DNA of 64,000 nt from Scylla paramamosain. Taxonomy: Eukaryota > Arthropoda > Malacostraca > Decapoda > Portunidae. The stretch spans positions 9,909,001-9,973,000 of the forward strand of contig NC_087178.1 in the NCBI RefSeq assembly GCF_035594125.1, in the 5' to 3' direction. The position numbers were made by a program, and so were the translations under genes. Under the pieces are notes generated by a model that saw only the letters and a program-made list of their open reading frames with translations, searched no databases and was not told the DNA's origin. Numbering within the stretch: the first letter of the stretch is position 1; each line of letters opens with the position of its first letter. Positions 24,402-36,800 of this stretch are shown here, piece after piece.

Positions 24402-26385
24402 ACGTTTTGGTACTTAAGGAACTTAAAAATATTCATAATACACATTTCTCGTAATGTCCTTTCGTTTCCCAAATATGGGGATCTTTGCATGTATTTAAGC
24501 GTTTTTATAGGTAACATAATAAAAAACACTCAAAACACTTGTTTTTGATAATGTTATTCTGCTTCTCCATAAAGGAGTGTTTTACATGCGTTTTAGCGCA
24601 TTGGTATATAAGGAACTGAAAAACATTTGAAGGCAAGTTCTTGGTAAAAGTTAGTTTTATTCCATTGTAATATGATTGCCCTGCTTTTCAGTGCTTTATT
24701 GCCTAACACGCTCAAAAACACTGAAAAGATACTTCTGGTAATGTCATTTTTCCCCACATAAAACTAATTTCGCATGCTATTTAGGGTTTTGCGAAGAATG
24801 TGAAAAAACTCTCAAAATACATGCATTTGGTAATGTTGTTCTGTTTCTCAATTAAGATTGTTATTCATGAGTTTCAGCATTTTGGTATCTAGGAAACTTC
24901 TTTATATACACGAGTTTTTGCGTTTTTTGCCTTGTGGTTCTTGTGAACGAAAAGTTCTTTTGCCCGAAAATAATAAGACACTCATTATACATGTTTCTCG
25001 TAATGTCCTTTTCTTTCCAAATACGTACTGCTTTGCATCCTTTTTCGCTTTTTTTGTTGGTAACAAGCTCAAAAACACTAAAAATATACCTTTTTGGTTA
25101 TGTTATTGTATTTCATCATATTGGTTGGTTTTCATTTGTTTTAGCGTTTTTCTACGTAAAACACCAAAAAGACACGTTTTCAGTAATTTTTTTTCGATTC
25201 CCAAAGAATTTTGCCAGAAATTTGACATCTTAGTACCTATGAAGATGAATAACAAAAATAAAAAAATATATACTTTTTTTTTTTTTCTCTATAAAGAGTT
25301 TTATTTCTGGGTTTTAGCTTTTTTGGTACTAAAGGAACTTAAAAACACTCATAATACACGTTTCTCGTAATGTCCTTTCGTTTCCCAAAATTAGGGTTCT
25401 TTGCATGTATTTAAGCGTTTTTATTGGTAACATGATCAAAAACACTCAAAATACATGTTTTTGGTAATTTTATTCTGTTTCACTATAAAGTTTGTTTTCC
25501 ATGCGTTTCAGTGTTCTGGTATATAAGGACCTCAAAAACACTTCAAGGCAAGTTCTTGGTAAAAATTTGTTTTACTCCAATGTAATGTTATTGCCCTCCT
25601 TTTTAGTGCTTTATTGCCTATCATGCTCAAAAATACTCAAAAGACACTTTTCTAGTAAAGTCATTTTTTTTCCCACAATCGATTTTCGCATGGAATTTGG
25701 GGTTTTGGTAACTTAGAATGTTAAAAGCACTGAAAATACATGCATTTAGTAAGGTTGTTCTGTTTTTCAATTAAGAGTGTTATATATGAGTTTTAGCATT
25801 TTGGTATCTAGGAAACCTCTCCATATACACGAGATTTTGCGTATTTTGCCTTGTGGTTCTTTTGAACTATAAAACACTCATTATACACTTTTCTTGCAAT
25901 GTCCTTTTCTTTCCCAATATAGAATGCTTTGCATCAATTTTCGCGTTTTTTGTAGGTAACAAGCTCAAAAACACTCAAAATATACCTTTTTAGTAACATT
26001 TTTCTATTTCTTGATATTGGTTGCTTTGCATCCGTTTTACCGTTTTTCTACGTAAAACACTGAGAAGACACGTTTTCAGTAACTTTGTTTTGGATTCCCA
26101 TATAGAGTGAGTTCCTTATTATTTATCGTTTTGGTGCTTAACATGCTAAAAAACACTCAAAACACAGATTTCTTGTAAGGTTGTTTAATTTCCTTATATT
26201 TTTGCATGCACTTTAGGGTTTTGTATGCACTTTAGGGTTTGGTACATAACAGTCCGAAAAAAAAAGCTGAAATTAACTTTTTGATAATATTGCCCTGACT
26301 TTTCCCAGAATTTTGTCATCTCGGTACTTATGAAGATGAATAAGAAAAAAAAAATCCTATTTTTTTATTTTTTTATTTTTCATTT

Positions 26386-27490
26386 TCTAAATAAAGAGTG
26401 CTATTGTGGGTTTTAGCTTTTTAGTACTTAAGGAACTTAAAAAACACTCATGATACACGTTTCTCGTAATGTCCTTTTGTTTCCCAAACATAATGTTCTT
26501 TGCATGTATTTAAGCGCTTTTATAGATAACGTGATCAAAAAACACTCAAAATACATGTTTTTGGTAATGTTATTCTGTTTCTCCATAAAGTTTGTTTTGC
26601 ATGCGTTTTAGCGGTTTGTTATATAAGGAGCTCAAAAACACTTTAAGGCAAGTTTTTGGTATAAATTGGTGTTATTCCAATGTAATATGATTGCCCTGCT
26701 TTTTAGTGCTTTATTGCCTCTCACGCTGAAAAACACTTAAAAGACACTTTTCTGGAAATGTCTTTTTTTTTTCTCACATAAAGGTGGTTTTGCATGCAAT
26801 TTGGGATTTTTGGTAACTAAGAATGTGAAAAGCACTCAAAATACACGCATTTAGTAAGGTTGTTCTGTTTCTCAATTAAGAGTGTTATTTATGAGTTTCA
26901 GCATTTTGGTATCTAGGAACCTACTCCATATCCACGAGTTTTTGTGTTTTTTGCATTTTGGTTCGTTTCCACTATAAAAACTCATTATACACTTTTCTTG
27001 CAAAGTCCTTTTGTTTTCTAATATAGAGTGCTTTGCATCAATTTTCCCGCTTTTTGTAGATAACAAGCTCAAAAACACTCAACATATACCTTTTTGGTAA
27101 TGATTTTCTATTTCTTGATATTGGTTGGTTTCAATCCGTTTTAGCGTTTTTCTACGTAAAACACTGAAAAGACACGTTTTGAGCAATTTTGTTTTGGATT
27201 CTCATATAGAGTGAGTTCCTTATTATTTATCGTTTTGGTGCCTAACATGCTGAAAAACACTCAAAAAACAGATTTCTGGTAAGGTCGTTTAATTTCCTCA
27301 TATAGGAGTCTTTGGATGCACTTTATGGTTTGGTATATAACAGTCCGAAAAAAAAGCTAAAATTAACTTTTTTAATAATTTTCTTTTATCATATAATAGC
27401 CCTGAATTTTCCCAGAATTTTGACATCTCGGTACCTATGAAGATGAATAACAAAAAAAAAAATCCTATTTTTTTTATTTTCTTACTTTGT
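26386..27490 (+). repeat. Reference family B unit (all eleven monomers intact)
   Basis: Monomer starts are about 26390 (1), 26485 (2), 26585 (3), 26680 (4), 26776 (5), 26874 (6), 27020 (7), 27118 (8), 27204 (9), 27300 (10) and 27391 (11). Diagnostic words: 1 TTATTTGTGGG or variant; 2 TGCATGTATTTAAGCG; 3 AAGGCAAGTT; 4 GATTGCCCTGC; 5 GCATGCAATTTGGG; 6 GAGTTTCAGCATTTTGG plus insert; 7 CATCAATTTTC; 8 TTTTTCTACGTAAAACAC; 9 TTATTATTTATCG; 10 TAACAGTCCGAAAA; 11 CCCAGAATTTTGACATCTCG, then an A-run and a T-run. Monomer 6 is about 146 bp because of its insert. Confidence 0.9.
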
Positions 27491-27949
27491 TTCTAAATAA
27501 AGTGTTATTTGTGGGTTTTAACTTTTCGGTACTTAAGCAACTTAAAAACACTTATAATACACATTTCTCGTAATGTCCTTTCGTTTCGCAAACTTAAGGT
27601 TCTTTGTATGTATTTAAGCGTTATTATAGATAACATGATGAAAACCCTCAAAATTTATATTTTTGGTAATTTTATTCTGTTTCTCCATAAAAGGAGTTTT
27701 GCATGCGTTTTAGCGTTTTGGTATGTAATGAGCTGAAAAACACTTAAAGGCAAGTTCTTGGTAAAGGTTGTTTTTATTCCCATGTAATGTGATTACCCTG
27801 CTTTTTAGTGCTTTATTGCCTAACACGCTCAAAAACACTCAAAAGACACTTTTCTGGTAATATCATTTTTTTCCCACATAAAGCTAGTTTTGCATGGAAT
27901 TTGGGGTTTTGGTAACTAAGAATGTGAAAAAAACTCAAAATATAGTCAT

Positions 27950-28130
27950 TTAGTAAGGTTGTTCTATTTCTTAATTAAAAGTGTTATTCATGAGTTCCAG
28001 CATTTTGGTATGTAAGAAACTTTTCTTCTACACACATTTGGTAAGGTATTTCTGTTTCAAAATTAAAAGCGTTATTCATGAGTTTCAGCTTTTTGGTATG
28101 TAAGAAACTTCTTTATGTACACGAGTTTTT
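27950..28130 (+). repeat. Tandem duplication of the first part of monomer 6
   Basis: TTATTCATGAGTTCCAGC near 27984 is followed by TTATTCATGAGTTTCAGC near 28072. Only the second is followed by the normal insert, here altered to GTTTTTGAGCTTTTTACC. Copy 2 has the same arrangement near 59096-59190. Confidence 0.8.
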
Positions 28131-28629
28131 GAGCTTTTTACCTTGTGGTTCTTGTCAAACTATAAAACACTCATACACGTTTCACGTAATGTCCTTTTCT
28201 TCACCAATATAAAGTGCTTTCCATCCATTTTTGCGTTTTTTGTAGTTAACAAGCTCAAAAACACATAAAAATATATCTTTTTAGTAATGTTATTCTATTT
28301 CTTCATATTGGTTAGTTTACATCCGTTTTAGCGTTTTTCTACGTAAATCACTGAAAAGACACGTTTTCAGTAATATTGTTGAAATTGCTGAAAAACACGC
28401 AAAAGACAGGTTTTTGGTAAAGTCGTGTAATTTCCCGATATAGGTGGATTTGCATACACTTCAGGGTTTGTACATAACTCCGGAAAAAAGCTAATATTAT
28501 TTTTTTTATATAATGTTTTTTTTTTTTATTTCCATTAATTTTGCCAGAATTTTGCCATCTCGGTACCTATGAAGATGAATAACGAAACTTTTTTTTCTCT
28601 CTCTCTATAAAGAGTGTTATTTGTGGGTT

Positions 28630-29527
28630 CCTCCATGGGGAAAGCAAAACAACATTTCTAAAAACGTGTGTTTGGTGTGTTTTTGAGCTATTTATGTACA
28701 AAAACCATAAAACGAATGGAAAACACCCTTTTAAAAACAAGTATTTAAATGCTTTTGAGCTTGTTACGTACAAAATCGCCAAAATGCATGCAAAGAATGA
28801 GGAAATGAAAAGACATTGCGAGAAATGTGTGTTATGAGTGTTTTTGAGTTTCCTGTCTACGAAAACGCGAAAACCCTGTAATAACACTCTAAATGGAGAA
28901 ACAGAACAACATCAAAAGAAAAAACAAACGTGCTTTGTGTATTCTTTTACACTGTTAAGTAATTAAATGCATAAATATAAGTAAGGTACCCTATATGAGG
29001 AAAAAAAAAAAAAAGACATTTCCAGGAACATGTTTTTTTGAGTGATTATGATCTTGTTAATTACCAAAACGCAAAAATGCATGCAAACACTCTTCATGTA
29101 GAAAACATGATAATATTACTGAAACCAAGTATTTTAAGAGTTTTTGAGCTTATTACCTAGAAAAACGCCAAAATCCTTGATTACACGATCTGAAGAAACA
29201 AAAACGCATTACGAGAAACTTGTGTTAAGAGTGTTTTTTTCAGTTTCTTAGGTACTGAAACGCTAAAACGCCTAAATATATGGAGAAAATTAACATTATA
29301 AAAACTTGCATTTTGAGTGTATTTCACATGGTTAGGTACCAAAATGCCAAAATGTACGCAAAGCACACTTTATAAGAAAAGGGAACGATATATCCAGAAA
29401 TGTGTTTTTTGAGTGTTTATGAGCGTGTTAGGCACCAAAACGGTTAAAAAAAGCATGAAAAGTACCCTATATGGAAAAAAGAAACATCATTACCAAAAAT
29501 GTTTCTCTTCGGTCTTTTTGAGCGAAA
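28630..29527 (-). repeat. Family A monomers, reversed, at the 31-kb duplication join
   Basis: R orientation starts abruptly after TTATTTGTGGGTT with CCTCCATGGGGAAAGC. About nine family A monomers follow. They have no close partner elsewhere in the window, consistent with their counterpart lying left of position 1. R-to-F return is near 29527 at GAGCGAAATAGACTC. Confidence 0.82.
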
Positions 29528-32500
29528 TAGACTCAAAATATATGTTATTAATAATGTTATGTGTCTTCATATAAAGTGTTATTCATGCGTTTTAGCGTTT
29601 TTGTACCTAAGAACCAAAAACTTTCATAATACACGTTTCTCGTAAAGTCTTTTCGTTTCGAAACATGCTTTCTTGTAACAATTTCATTTCCCCATATCAA
29701 GGCGTTTCCATGCATTTTGGCGTTTCGGTACCTAATAATGTGAAATATGCTCAAAACACACGTTTTTGTTAATGTTGTTATGTTTCTTCATAGAGTGCTG
29801 TTTATATGTTTAGCGTTTCAATACCTAAAATGTTAAAAAAAATAATTATAATACATGTTTTTCGTAATGTCATTACGTCTACCTATTAAGATTATTTTGC
29901 ATTCATTTTAATGTTTTTGTATGCAACAAACTCAAAAAACTCTCAAAATACTTGTTTTTGGTAATGATATTCTTCTACATAAAAGGTGTTTTGCATGCTT
30001 TTTTAGGGTTTCGGTACGTAAGAGGCTGAAAAACACTCAAAAGACACGTTTTTTGGTAAAGTTGTTTTCTATTCCCATTTAGGGTGTTTACCATTGCATT
30101 TTAAACACAAAAAAAAAAACATTTCTTGAAATGTAGTATCGTTTCCAAATATATTGGTACTTAACAATGTGTAAAAAAAAAAGAAAACACTCAAATTGCG
30201 CGGTTTTTGGTAATGTTGTTTCTTTGTATAAGGTGTCATTAACGCGCTTTCGCATTTCGGTACCTGGGAAGCTCAAAAACACTTATAATACACTTTTCTT
30301 CTAATGTCTTTTTTGTTTCCCCACATAGTATACATTTCATATATTTTGGTGTTATTCTGTAACAAGCTCAAAAACACTCAAAATACTTGTTTTTGGTAAT
30401 GTTATTCTGTTTTCTGCATAAAGGGTGTTTTGCATGCATTTTACCTTTTTGGTACATAAGAAGTTCAAAAACACTCAAAAAGTCATGTTTTTCGATAAGT
30501 CGTTTTGTATTCCCAAATAAGGTGATTTCCATGCTTTTTAGCGTATTGGTGCTTAACACGCTCAAAAACATTTAAAAGATACGTTTCTGGAAATCTCGTT
30601 TTTACCCATATAGAGGATTTTCGATGCATTTTGGCGATTTGCTATTTATTAATGTGAGACTCAAAATACACGTTAGTTGGTCTCGATATCGAGTACTATT
30701 CATGAGTTTCAGCATTTTGTTACCTCGTGATGTTCAAAACACTTATAATAGATTTTCTTCGTAATGTCCTTTCGTTTCCCCATATAACGTTATTTTCATG
30801 CATTTTTGCATTTTTGTACGTAACACGCTAAAAACACTCGAAATAGTTATTTTTTGTAATATTATTCTTTTTCTCCATAAAGTGTTTTGTACTCGTTATA
30901 GCGTTTTGTACGTAGGAAGCTCTATAACATTCAAAAGACACGTTTTTTCGTAATGATGTTTTATATTGCCATATACGTTGCTTTGCATGCATTTTGGCAT
31001 TTTGTTAAATACACTTAAAATATAGGTTTTAGGTAATGTTTTTTTTTTTTTTTTATTAAGTGCTGTCAATGCGTTTTAGCGTCTTTGTACCTAAAAAGGT
31101 AAAAAAAAAAAAACGATTATAATACATCTTTCATAATGTCATTTCGTTTCCCAAAATAGAGGACTTTGCATATATTTTGGTGTTTGTTTACGTAACAAGC
31201 TCAAAAAAACACAAAATACTTGTTTTTCGTAAGGTTATTCTCTCTCTCTTTTTTTTTTTTTATTATGAAGTGTGTTTTGCATGTTTTAGAGTTTTGGTGC
31301 TAAAGAAATTCAAAAACCCTGAAAAGACACTTGTTCGTAATGTTGTTTTACATGTATATTCCCATATAGGGTGATTTCTATGTTTTTTTTTTTTTAGCGT
31401 TATGATGCCTTATACGAAAAAAAATAAATAAATAAATCAAAAAATATCAAAAAACATTTTTCTAGTATGTAGTTTTGTTTCCATATATAGGTGACTGTGA
31501 ATACATTATGGCATTTTGGTACCTAATTATAAAAAAAAAACACCCAAATAAAAAATTATTGTTAATGTTGTTCTGATTTGTCGATATAAAGTGCACTATA
31601 AAATTCATGCGTTTTAGTATTTTGCTACCTAAGAAGCTCTAAAACTCTCATAATACACCTTTTTCCTAATGTCTTTTCGTTTAATATTACAGAGTCTTTT
31701 GCTTGCATTTTGTTTTTTTTCCACGTACTAAGCTCAAAAACAAACAAAAACACGATTTTGATACTTATACTTTTCTTCATGATTTTTTTTTTTTTTTTGC
31801 AAGCGTTTCAGCGTTTTTGGTACGTAAGTAGCTCAAAAACACTATAAAGAGACGTTTTGGTAATGTCTTGTTCTCCCATATAGGATACTATCCCTCCTTT
31901 TTTTTTATCGTTTGGGTGTCTGCACGCACATAAATATAAAAAAAAAAAAAACACGTTTCTGGAAATCTCGTTTCCTTTCTCGATATAGGGTGCTTTCCAC
32001 GAATTAAAAAACCTAACAATATGATATACACTCAAAATAATACATAATGTAATTCTGTTTCTCTCTATGGACTGTTATTCATACTCATTCATAGCGTTTT
32101 GGTACTTATGAAACTAATAAAATAATCATAATACACGTTTTTCGTAATGTTTATTAATTTCCCCATTTAGGGTACTGTGCTTACTTTTTGTCGTTTTTCT
32201 ACGAAACAAGCTGAAAAAACACTCAAAATACTTATTTTCTTAATGTTATTAATAATATTTTACATGCGTTTCAAAGTTTTGGTACATAAGTTGCTCAAAA
32301 ACAGTGCAAAAAAAAAAGTTTCTGGTAATGTGTTGTTTTCCCATATAGGGTGTTTTTTGTTCCTTTTTTGTCGTTTTCGTGTCTAACACACTCATTAACA
32401 ATCAAAAGACACTTTTCTTGAAGTCTCGTTTTCTTTCACCCTATAGGGTGTTTTGTTTGCATTTTGGAGTTTTGGAACCTGACAATGTGAAATACACTCA

Positions 32501-33875
32501 GAATACATGTTTTCGGAAATATTGTTTTTTTTTTTTATAGAGTGCTAATTATTGCCTTTTAGCGGTTTGTTACCTAAGAGGTAAAAAAAAAAAAAAAACA
32601 CCTTTCTCGTAATATTTTTTTTTTCCATTTAACCAAATAGGGTACTTGGAATGTATTTTGACGTTTTTCACGTAACAGCCTCAAAAACAATAAAAAAACT
32701 TGTTTTTGGTAATGTTATTCTGTTTCTCCATCCAGGGTGTTTTGCATGCGTTTTTAGCGTTCTGATACCTAAGTTGCTCAAAAATACTGAAAAGAGACAT
32801 TTTTGTTAATGTTTTGTTTTCCATTACAGTGTGATTTCCATGCTTTTCATTTTTTTGGAGGTAGAACATTCATAAACACTGAAAAGACACCTTTCTGGAA
32901 AACTCGTTTCCTTTCGCATGCTTTGCATGTTTACCTAACAATGAGAAATACACTCCAATTACAAGTTTTTGGTAATGTTATTATGTTTCTCCATGAAGAT
33001 TTTTTTTTCTATTTTTTTTTGCGTGCGGCTTAGGTTTTTGGTATGTAATAAGCTCAAAAACACTTAAAAGACACGTTTTCCTTAGTGTTCTTTTCTTGTT
33101 CAAATCAAGTGATTTCCAAGCTTTATATCGGTTTAGTGTCTAAACACTCAAAAAAGCACGTTTCTGGAAACATCGTTTCATTTCCTCATAAAGGTTACTT
33201 TGCATGCATTTTTGCGTTTTCTACGTTATAAGCTCATAAACACATAAAACACTTGTTTTTGGGAATTTTATTCTGTTTCTCCATAAAGAGTGTTTTGCAA
33301 ACGTATTAGCGTTTTGGTACGTAAGAAGCTCAAAAAGATTGAAAACACATGTTTTTGATAATGTTTTTTATTCCCATATGGTGATCTTTCCATGCTTTTT
33401 AGCATTCTGGTACCTAGCAGATTCATAAACATTCAAAAGACACGTTTCATTAAATTTAGTTTTGTTTGTTAGTTAGTGGGCTTCCATACATTTTGGCGTT
33501 TTGGCACCTAACAATATGAAAAAAACACTCAAAATACACGTTTTTGGTAATGTTGTTATGTTTATCCATAGAGTGCTATTCATGCGTTTTCACATTTTGC
33601 TACCTAAGAAGCTCAAATTTACTCATAATACACGTTTCTCGTAATGTCTTATTCTTTCTTCATATAGAATACTTTGCACACATTATGGCGTTTTTCTTCC
33701 TAACAAGCTCAAACACTCTCAAATGATTTCTTTTTGATGATATTATTCTGTTTTTCCATAAAGTGTGTTTTTCATGCATTTTACCTTTCTGGTACGTAAG
33801 AAGGTGAAAAAAAAAACTTAAAAGACACGTTTTTGGCAAAGTAGTTTTTTTTTTATTTCCATGTATATGTGTATA
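29528..33875 (+). repeat. Family A monomers, forward, spanning the start of matched copy 2
   Basis: From 30619 this pairs with window position 1. A complete monomer at 30723-30839 is replaced by six bases (105-110) in copy 1. The 12-bp palindrome CTCGATATCGAG recurs at 30682-30693. A further 18 bp near 31980 (TCGATATAGGGTGCTTTC) are missing from copy 1, with CTTTC flanking both sides. Confidence 0.85.
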
Positions 33876-36800
33876 TAAACTTGTTAACTACAAAACAGTA
33901 AAAAGCATGAAAACTTCCCTATACTGGAAAAGCAAAAACAACATTTTTTCAGTATTTTTCAGCTACTAACGTACAAAAACGCTAAAATGCTTGCAAAAAT
34001 CCCTTCATGGAAAAAACAAATAACCTTACCAGAAACTAGTATTTCATTTTATTTCTTAAGCTTGTCACGTACAAAAGCGCCAAAATGCATGCAAAGTACA
34101 CTATATATGGATACGAAAGTGCATTACGAGAAACGTGCAGTATGAGTGTTTTCAAATTATTAGGTACCAAAACGCTAAAGCGAATGAATAGCACTCTATA
34201 TGGAGAAACAAAAACGCAAAAATGCATGAAAAGCATCATATATGAGGGAAAATACGACACTTCTAGAAACGTGTCTTTTCAGTGTTTGTAATCGTATTAG
34301 GTACCAAAACGCTAAAAAGCAAGGAAAGAACCATACATGGGAAAACAAAACATTACAAAAAAGTTTTTTCATTGTTTTGAGCTACTTACATACTAAAACG
34401 CAAAGGTGCATGCAAAACACCTTTTATGGAGAAACAGCAAAACGTGTATTTTTAATGTTTTAAGATAATTACGTAAAAAAATTTCAAAATTCATGTAAAG
34501 TTCCCAATATGGGGAAACGAAAAGACATTACAAGAAACGTATATTATAATTATTTTACACCTTTATTAGGTTGAAAAATACGAAAATGCATGAATACCAC
34601 TCTATATGGAGTAACAGAGCAACATTACTAAAAACGTGTATTTTGTTTGTTTTAACAATGTTATGTACCAAAACGTCGAAATTCATGCAAAGAGCAATCT
34701 ATGGGAGAAACGAAACGAAATTTCCAGAAACGTAAATTTTGAGTGTTTATGAGCGCGTTAGGCACCAAAACTCTAAAAAATAAAAATGGAAAGCATTCTA
34801 TATGGGAATAAAAAACAAAATTATCAAAAAAATAGTATTTTTTTAGTGTTTTTGAGCTACTTTTATATCAAAACGCTTGAACAGACGCAAAACACGCTTT
34901 ATGGAAAAACAAAATAACAATACAAAAAAAAATATATATTTTCAGTGTTTTTGAGGTATGTAAGTAGAATAACGCCGAAATGTAAGCAAAGTTCCCTATG
35001 CCGGGAAACGAAGACATTTCCAGAAACGTATTATGAGAGCTTTTGAGCTTTTTAGGTACCAAACACAAAGGCACCTTTGTACCAAAACGTCGAAATTCAT
35101 GCAAAGAGCAATCTATGGGAGAAACGAAACGAAATTTCCAGAAACGTAAATTTTGAGTGTTTATGAGCGTGTTAGGCACCAAAACTCTAAAAAATAAAAA
35201 TGGAAAGCATTCTATATGGGAATAAAAAACAAAATTATCAAAAAAATAGTATTTTTTTAGTGTTTTTGAGCTACTTTTATATCAAAACGCTTGAACAGAC
35301 GCAAAACACGCTTTATGGAAAAACAAAATAACAATACAAAAAAAAAATATATATTTTCAGTGTTTTTGAGGTATGTAAGTAGAATAACGCCGAAATGTAA
35401 GCAAAGTTCCCTATGCCGGGAAACGAAGACATTTCGAGAAACGTATTATGAGAGCTTTTGAGCTTTTTAGGTACGAAACACAAAGGCACCTTAATAGTAC
35501 TCTATATGGAGAAACAAAACAACACGAATGAAAATATATATTTTGAGTGGTTTTCATATTATTAGGTACCAAAGCGCAAAAAAACATGCAAAGACCTCTA
35601 AAAGATGACACAAAACGAAATTACAAGAAACCTATCTTTTGAGAGTGTTTCTACGTGTTAAGCACCAAAACAATAAGAGGTATGAAAAGAGCACTATGTT
35701 GGAAGGGAAAAAGAAATAACCAACAAAGTGACTTTTCACGTGTTTGGAAGTTTTTAAATTTATAATGTACCAAAACGATAAAACATGCAAAACACCCTTC
35801 CTGCAGAAACATAAAACATTACCAAAAAAGAGCATTTTGAGCGATTTTTCAGCTTGTTATGTACAAAAGCGTCAAAATGCATATAAAGTACCCTATATAA
35901 GAAAACGAAAAAACATTAAGAGAAACCAGTATTACGAGTTTTTTTTTTTTTTAGCTTATTAGGTACCGAAACGATAAAACGCACGATTTGCCTTATGTAT
36001 GGAGAAAACGTGTATTTCAAAAGCATTTAGCTTTGTTAGGTATCAAAACGCCAAAATGCATGCAGAGCACCCTATATGGGCAATTTAAACGACATTTCCA
36101 GAAACATGTCTTTTGAGAGTTTATGAGTGTGTTAGGCACAAAAAGCTCTTAAAAAGCATGGAAAGTATCGTAAATGGGAAAACATTAAGTGTTTTGAGGT
36201 ACTTACATACCAAACCGCTAAAACGGTTGGAAAACACACTTTATGTTTATGAGCATGTTAGGTACCAAGAAGCTAAAAACCAAGGAAAGCACCCTATAGG
36301 AGAAAACAAATGATTACAAAAACTTTTAATTTCAGACCATATGAGCTACTTACATACAAAAACACTTAAACGCATCCAAAATGCCTTTTTTTTTTTTTAA
36401 CTGAATAACATTACCAAAAAACCGTATATTTTCAATGTTTTGAGCTTGTTACGCAAAAAAAAGTAACCTAAGACATTATGAGAAACTTATATAAAGAGCG
36501 TTTTTGAGCTTCTCCTATAGCTTCTCAGCTACCAAAACGCGAAAATGCATAAATAATACTCTCTTTAGAGAAACACAACAATATTAGATATCAAAACGCT
36601 AAAAAGCAACGAAAGCTCTTTATTTGGAAAAGCAAAACATTACCAAAAGCGTGTCTTTTGAGAGTTTTTACAGCTACTTACATACCAAAACGCTAAAATG
36701 CATGCAAAGCACATTTTATGAAGAAACAGAATAACATTACCAGAAACGTGTATTTTGAGTTTTTTTTTATCTTACGTATAAAAAAAGCAAAAATGCATGC

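Larger units (their letters stand above)
1..28629 (+). repeat. 31-kb segmental duplication, copy 1 (left part beyond the window)
   Basis: Position 1 onward aligns to 30619 onward, and the match runs to 28629, paired with 59742. Offsets read from shared landmarks are 30618 at the left end, about 30753 near 2-3.3 kb, 31168 near 4.6 kb, 31177 near 6.1 kb, 31154 near 9.5 kb, 31141 near 17.1 kb, 31133 near 24.9 kb and 31112 near 27.5 kb. The big steps are a missing 111 bp here and a 414-bp gain in copy 2. Other differences are mostly homopolymer lengths and scattered substitutions. Identity looks well above 95 % by eye but was not computed. The copy presumably starts about 2 kb left of position 1. 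Confidence 0.93.
24402..28629 (+). repeat. Family B higher-order repeat array, forward, continued
   Basis: After a partial unit following the inversion, unit starts lie at about 25286, 26386, 27491 and 28601 (spacings 1100, 1105 and 1110 bp), the most regular stretch of the window. The last unit is cut after about 28 bp at 28629, where copy 1 of the 31-kb duplication ends. Confidence 0.92.

Noticed and set aside
24858..25370. Open frame of 170 codons on the + strand, the longest in the window
   Set aside because: It runs straight through family B monomers 6-8, the 10/11 remnant and into the next unit. The protein is a chain of Phe/Leu/Ser-rich satellite translations, and its counterpart in copy 2 (55991-56347) is frameshifted and shorter.
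13446..28600. A-run and T-run at monomer 11 as poly(A) tails of retroposed elements
   Set aside because: No target-site duplications, no element body and no non-satellite sequence lie beside the runs. They recur in register with the higher-order unit.
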